A stretch of 64,000 bases of DNA from contig NZ_PYOM01000002.1 of the NCBI RefSeq assembly GCF_003026365.1, positions 1-64,000 of the forward strand. The letters are read 5' to 3'. Position numbers and translations under genes: made by a program. Every line of letters begins with the position of its first letter. Position 1 is the first letter of the stretch. The stretch comes from Photobacterium angustum. GTDB taxonomy: Bacteria; Pseudomonadota; Gammaproteobacteria; Enterobacterales; Vibrionaceae. The notes below the pieces were generated by a model. The model was given only the letters and a program-made list of their open reading frames with translations. It made no database searches and was not told the DNA's origin. Shown here in pieces: positions 59,610 through 64,000 of this stretch.

Positions 59610-61676
59610 CTATCTTGGCGTTTTACCAATTTGTTCGTAATATGCTTTTTTATCTAAATACATTGCTTTGTCTGCTACTTGATAAAGCGCACGTGCATCA
59701 ATATTTTCAGTACTAGCACAGCCCATAGCAAAGTGAATAGCCACTTTCTCTCCTGAAGATTGGCTTGCATAATTCTCATCTATAAGTAGTTGTTGTAAAC
59801 GTAACTTCAACTTATCACAGCCTTTATTATCACCACCTTTGATAATAATCGCATATTCATCTCCACCGAGACGATATACCTTGTCGGTACTACGACAAAC
59901 ACTTTGAATAAGCCTACCTGTTTCGATTAACAACTGATCACCCATATGATGTCCATATTCATCATTAGCTTGCTTTAAGCCATTCACATCGATCATAAAC
60001 AAACCAAAGTATTGTTCTGGATAGCGATGTGAAATTTTTATCCACTCATCAAGATCAACATCAAACGATTTGCGATTACTTAGGCCCGTTAATGGGTCTG
60101 TAATTGCGCTTCGTTCCAATTCTTCATTAAGCAATCGACCTTCAAGTTCAGCAGATAATTGACGAATAAATAATGAAATAATTTCATAGTCGTCTCGAGC
60201 AATATTAGGGTGCTCCATCACAATGACCCCCAATAACACACTATGTGTATCGACAATCTTGAAACATTGAAGCACTTTATCGTTAGTATTAATACGAAAG
60301 TAATCACTGCAATGCGCATCTGCATCAATACTATCTAAATTAATGTTAGACAAGCCTTCACTAACCCAATTTGTATTTTGGTTTATAAATAACTGCATCC
60401 CCCACCCTGAATAAGGATAAAGGCTCACTAACTGCGTCATCACAGTTGAGTGAATATCACCATGTTGTAATTTATTACTAAATGACAACAGTGACTGAAG
60501 CATGGTTCGACGTTTTTCTTCGCGCTGTAATGAATGAGTTAACTCTAACGTCTTTTCATGTACTTTCTGCTCTAGTTGATCATTAAAAGTCATCAACTTT
60601 ACATTTTTATCTTCTAAGTCACTAAGTTGGGCTTTTATTGTGGTCGACATTTTCTGAATGAGATCATTCACCATTATTAATTCAGAAAATCTTAAGTCTT
60701 TATCTAATATATTATAATTGCCACCTAGACAACCTCTTACACTGTCCATTAGATAAGTTAAAGGTTTTGCAAACCAACGATACGATATTGTCGCAGTTAA
60801 TAATGTAAACATAATTACAATAATAGCGACAATAGTTAAAATCTTTAAAGAGTTAGTAAAGGGGTTCTCTCCCAAATATTTATTCATGAAGACTTGTGCT
60901 TCATAAGACATTGGCTCTGCGATGTATTTATTATCTATCGTCACTTCAGCCGTTTTTGATACCGTCGGCATTAAGGGATCAGGTTCCCCTTTATAAACCG
61001 CAATATTATCCATACCATTATGATGAAAAATAACGTGCTCGCCATCTTTCAAATAGGGGCGAAGAACCTTAACAATATTTTCCACTGGCACTATAACAAT
61101 TAAATAACCTAACGGTTTACGCTTTAGTCCTTCCGTCAGCGTTGACTGATATATAGGTACACCAATTGCGACGCCTTTGTGACTAGGATTAAATTTATCA
61201 GGCATCAAATATTCATCAGCATAATTAAACACCCATTGATTGCCAGTACTTTTACTCGTACCAACACTCTCACTCAATAAGGTTTTCAAACTTGAGAATG
61301 ATTTTATCCCATTAATACCATTATAATTTTCTACTTCATCCCACTTAGCATCAACCAAATAAGCCGCTTGTACTAATGGTGTGTTATCAACTAAATTTGC
61401 TAATGTGGCATCGACATGGCTAGTCAGAAAAAAATCATCAATCCCCTGCACTAACAACCTATCTCGTGATAACACATCTAGCGCAGTAGATAATAGATAA
61501 AAACGGTAGTTAAACTCTTGCGCTAACGTTGTAGATAAACGGTCTATTAGATCAATTCGGTAATTAGTTTCGACTTCTGTTTGCTGCTTTATTAATAATC
61601 CACCAATAATTGATGCAGGTAAAACCGCAACGAAAACCATTAATAGCGCCAGTGATGACTTTAATTTTAGTTTCAT
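59610..61676 (-). CDS. Membrane diguanylate cyclase with periplasmic sensor
   Basis: A c-di-GMP synthase of 688 residues. An N-terminal membrane segment (about 9-29), a periplasmic dCache-type sensor (about 30-280), a second membrane segment (about 282-304), a HAMP-like linker and coiled coil (about 305-400), a GAF-like region and a C-terminal GGDEF domain. The active site reads RLGGDEYAII, with Tyr for Phe, and the inhibitory I-site RSTD is present. It overlaps the upstream binding-protein gene by 4 nt (ATGA), so the binding protein is likely its ligand sensor. Confidence 0.88.
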   Translation of the reverse strand: MKLKLKSSLALLMVFVAVLPASIIGGLLIKQQTEVETNYRIDLIDRLSTTLAQEFNYRFYLLSTALDVLSRDRLLVQGIDDFFLTSHVDATLANLVDNTPLVQAAYLVDAKWDEVENYNGINGIKSFSSLKTLLSESVGTSKSTGNQWVFNYADEYLMPDKFNPSHKGVAIGVPIYQSTLTEGLKRKPLGYLIVIVPVENIVKVLRPYLKDGEHVIFHHNGMDNIAVYKGEPDPLMPTVSKTAEVTIDNKYIAEPMSYEAQVFMNKYLGENPFTNSLKILTIVAIIVIMFTLLTATISYRWFAKPLTYLMDSVRGCLGGNYNILDKDLRFSELIMVNDLIQKMSTTIKAQLSDLEDKNVKLMTFNDQLEQKVHEKTLELTHSLQREEKRRTMLQSLLSFSNKLQHGDIHSTVMTQLVSLYPYSGWGMQLFINQNTNWVSEGLSNINLDSIDADAHCSDYFRINTNDKVLQCFKIVDTHSVLLGVIVMEHPNIARDDYEIISLFIRQLSAELEGRLLNEELERSAITDPLTGLSNRKSFDVDLDEWIKISHRYPEQYFGLFMIDVNGLKQANDEYGHHMGDQLLIETGRLIQSVCRSTDKVYRLGGDEYAIIIKGGDNKGCDKLKLRLQQLLIDENYASQSSGEKVAIHFAMGCASTENIDARALYQVADKAMYLDKKAYYEQIGKTPR

Positions 61677-62854
61677 TTTTTACTCAACCGCTTCCATTGC
61701 TGAATAGCGATATGTTGCATAAATTCAGCCGTTTTTTCTGCCGATAGACCATCTTCATAACGCTTAAAGCCAATAGCCATCGCTTGCCATGCTATCGACA
61801 TTTTTATTGTTGATGGCATTGGTTTAGATAATTCAAATTGCTTAAACAATATTTGCTCGTCACCTGTAGCTTGCTGCTGATAGCGATTCAATAATTTATC
61901 TGAAGTAGGTAATAAACGTGTCTCTTTATAGACCAATTTTTGAATGCTTGAGCGTTGAATAAACTTAGCAAACTTTTTAATTAAGGCTTTTTTATGTGCC
62001 GCGTGGCGGTTGTAATTAGGTAATGACAGAACAAATGTACTACTCATTGGGTGCATTACATTACCATCAACAGTAGGTAATAAAGCTACGCCTAAAGCAT
62101 CGCCCATTGCCTTCTTTAAATCTTGATATGCCCAATCACCATTAATCGCATACGCCTCTTTACCTTGAATAAAATCACTTTGTGAACAAGTATAATTACA
62201 TTCAGGGTTTACAATTTTTTGCTCTGATAAATAACGATAATATTTTAAGGCCTTAACCATTTCTGGTGTATTAAGTGATATTTCACCATCAATAATTGGC
62301 CAACCATTAAATGCTGACAAAAATGGTATAAAGTAATACATATCAAGGTAATTCCACCCAATAGGTAAAATATTTTTATCAAGCCACTTTTGCTTGGTAT
62401 CAATAATGTCATGCCAACTACTCACAGGCTGAGAAACTAGCTTTTTATTATAATATAACAATAGGTTATTCCCTTGAATAACAGGAACTCCCCAAAATTT
62501 ATCATCTACATACGCTGTCATCATCGCTTTTTGAGAAAGCTCTGGTGATAACCAACCTTTAGGAATACTCGACAGTTTCATTAAACTATGTAAGCCAATA
62601 AAATCAGAGGGAAAAATGACAAGATCAGGTAAACCGCCATATTGTGCGCCCAGTAAAATTTCAGCTTTTATCTTCTCAGGATCAAATTGGACAAGAGAAA
62701 TATTTATATTATTTTCTTTTTGAAATTCACTTACCAATAATTCAATAAAACTATTATCTTGATGCGAATACCAAAGCGTTAATCTCTCTTCAGCTTTTGC
62801 AGATAAAGAAAGAAACATCATCAGAAACAATACTACACTTCTTAATATAACCAC
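61673..62854 (-). CDS. Extracellular solute-binding protein (family 1-like), partner of cyclase
   Basis: A periplasmic sugar-type binding protein of about 393 residues. It has a signal peptide (MVILRSVVLFLMMFLSLSAKA), then RLTLWYSHQDNSFIELLVSEF, GGLPDLVIFPSDF, WGVPVIQGNNLLLYYNKKL and AYAINGDWAYQDL, the maltose/glycerol-3-phosphate-binding layout. The longest frame starts at GTG 62914, but GTG 62854 has an AAAAGGT site 8 nt upstream and gives a clean signal peptide. No ABC permease or ATPase is adjacent; its gene instead overlaps a cyclase gene, so signalling rather than transport is likely. Confidence 0.85.
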   Translation of the reverse strand: MVILRSVVLFLMMFLSLSAKAEERLTLWYSHQDNSFIELLVSEFQKENNINISLVQFDPEKIKAEILLGAQYGGLPDLVIFPSDFIGLHSLMKLSSIPKGWLSPELSQKAMMTAYVDDKFWGVPVIQGNNLLLYYNKKLVSQPVSSWHDIIDTKQKWLDKNILPIGWNYLDMYYFIPFLSAFNGWPIIDGEISLNTPEMVKALKYYRYLSEQKIVNPECNYTCSQSDFIQGKEAYAINGDWAYQDLKKAMGDALGVALLPTVDGNVMHPMSSTFVLSLPNYNRHAAHKKALIKKFAKFIQRSSIQKLVYKETRLLPTSDKLLNRYQQQATGDEQILFKQFELSKPMPSTIKMSIAWQAMAIGFKRYEDGLSAEKTAEFMQHIAIQQWKRLSKK

Positions 62855-63220
62855 GCTAAATACCTTTTGAGGATATCGATAAAAAGCGAACAATATTATA
62901 AATATAATACACACCTATCGATATTGACGGTATAATAAATCATTCCAAAAAAGAATCAAATACTCACCAAGCAAAACCTAAGTGATATATCTATAACTTA
63001 TAGCTATATAACAGGTTATGTATTTCGATTTACCCCTGAAGATACTAATATTTACTGGTAATACAACATGTTACATTATTAATTTATTACTCTTTTGTTA
63101 GCTACCGATGACTTAATCACCCTAATGTGAAGTAATTCAAGTAAAAAATTAACACATCTTTCATCTAACCGTTATGATGACCTATCTTTATCTTTTTTAA
63201 CTGCAAGCGCACATAGAGTT
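62855..63220. other. Divergent promoter region
   Basis: About 365 bp between the binding-protein operon (minus) and the NlpC/P60 gene (plus). AT-rich; nothing recognisable beyond the promoters that must be here. Confidence 0.45.
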
Positions 63221-63787
63221 ATGACATTACCTAAATCCTCATTAGCACTTATCACCTGTTCCCTTGTTTTTCTTACTGCTTGTGAATCAACGGTAAATGC
63301 ATCACCGCAGCCCGCAACGCTATCAAAACAACCTGTGGTAGCTAAAACAGTTGTTAAACCATTGGTTACCCCTATATCAAAAACTGAGTTAAAAAAAGAG
63401 CAAGACATGATCAACTTCGCACGTAAGTATCTTGGTACAAAGTATGTGTGGGGTGGGACAACACCTAAAGGTTTTGATTGCTCAGGTTTCATTAAATATG
63501 TTTATAACAAGTACGATATTTCAATACCTCGTACAACAGCAGCTTACCCTAATCTTTATGATAAAAAAGTATCGCTAAAACATGCCAAAGTAGGCGATCT
63601 CATTGTTTTCACAGGAACAAATCCGAAAATTCGTAAACCAGGTCATGCAGGTATTATTACTGAAGTGGGTAAAAACACATTGAAATTTGTTCATAGCTCT
63701 TCATCTAAAAAGCATTTTGGTGTGACTGAAACCGACTATTATAAAAGTGGTTATCCAAAGCGTTACTTAACAGTGATCAAAATGTAG
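63221..63787 (+). CDS. NlpC/P60-family peptidoglycan hydrolase lipoprotein (Spr/MepS-like)
   Basis: 188 residues. A lipoprotein signal with lipobox LTAC (Cys21), a Pro/Val-rich linker, and an NlpC/P60 cysteine peptidase domain from about residue 63: catalytic Cys87 in FDCSGF, His142 in PGHAGI, and His158 in LKFVHSS. It resembles the Spr/MepS and NlpC group of outer-membrane-anchored endopeptidases. A single gene. Confidence 0.9.
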   Translation: MTLPKSSLALITCSLVFLTACESTVNASPQPATLSKQPVVAKTVVKPLVTPISKTELKKEQDMINFARKYLGTKYVWGGTTPKGFDCSGFIKYVYNKYDISIPRTTAAYPNLYDKKVSLKHAKVGDLIVFTGTNPKIRKPGHAGIITEVGKNTLKFVHSSSSKKHFGVTETDYYKSGYPKRYLTVIKM

Positions 63788-63810
63788 CGCAGATAATCGA
63801 GCAATTTAGC

Positions 63811-63840
63811 GATAAGAGGAGTACCATGCTCCTTTTATCT
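63811..63840 (+). terminator. Terminator-like hairpin after the NlpC/P60 gene
   Basis: GATAAGAGGAG...CTCCTTTTATC is an imperfect stem of about 10 bp; the final 160 bp of the window show no further feature. Confidence 0.6.
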
Positions 63841-64000
63841 GTAATCATTTCTTTACACTGTAAGATTTCCTAAAATTCTCATCATCTAGCCCTACTACCA
63901 GAAACTTTGTATTATTTAGAAAAATAACAGTGTTTGCTAGCGATACGTTTATCGCACTCCAATAGTCATTCTCTGTTTGGTATGCCTAAGTCGGTCACTT

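Overview
The window looks like a chromosomal segment of a marine Vibrionaceae, most likely Photobacterium (inference from gene content; no database was searched). The DNA is AT-rich. It carries the norspermidine pathway typical of Vibrionaceae, a TorECA trimethylamine N-oxide respiration operon, a SWIM/SEC-C protein of the family named after a Photobacterium profundum locus, and a ViuB-like siderophore-interacting protein. No transposase, prophage gene, plasmid gene or CRISPR array was seen.

Layout. 1-560: five tRNA genes on the minus strand (Gly, Cys, Leu, Gly, Cys), with a Gly-Cys unit duplicated almost exactly. 774-6159: norspermidine operon (fused diaminobutyrate aminotransferase/decarboxylase, carboxynorspermidine dehydrogenase, decarboxylase) with a long leader rich in inverted repeats. 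6720-10482: MAPEG, monooxygenase-like and Nudix genes, then an SDR gene divergent from a siderophore-interacting protein with a Fur-like box between them. 10607-13768: uvrY-uvrC-pgsA. 14394-17790: an ECF vitamin-type transporter (S, fused A-A', T) behind a MetJ-like box and a foldable RNA leader that may be a riboswitch. 17878-23762: lgt, CHASE-GGDEF cyclase, zinc efflux protein, YehS-like protein, lipoprotein. 23949-26605: VWA protein plus MltF-like transglycosylase, overlapping. 27282-31109: PurR-boxed nucleoside transporter, then alsS-alsD. 31178-35442: secreted protein, PhoD phosphatase, NDH-2. 35580-38689: two Gfa paralogues and class III alcohol dehydrogenase (formaldehyde detoxification). 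38990-43520: dicarboxylate/amino-acid symporter, a pair of tiny related basic proteins, UvrD-like helicase. 43765-46773: DUF445, a LexA-boxed YdjM-like protein, PurR-boxed purC. 47203-51092: torECA. 51424-56601: secreted protein and zwf-pgl-gnd. 57206-63787: SEC-C protein, SpoU methyltransferase, PepSY membrane protein, a solute-binding protein/diguanylate cyclase pair, and an NlpC/P60 lipoprotein.

Most of the window is metabolic or respiratory core and shell genome. The parts worth a second look are mostly non-coding or very small: the RNA element ahead of the ECF transporter, the long norspermidine leader, the paired 49- and 43-residue proteins at 40528-41160, an orphan terminator at 57122 that suggests a small RNA, and the overlapping binding-protein/cyclase gene pair. 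Starts were moved from the longest possible ORF wherever a Shine-Dalgarno sequence or family length favoured another codon; these changes are stated in each entry.
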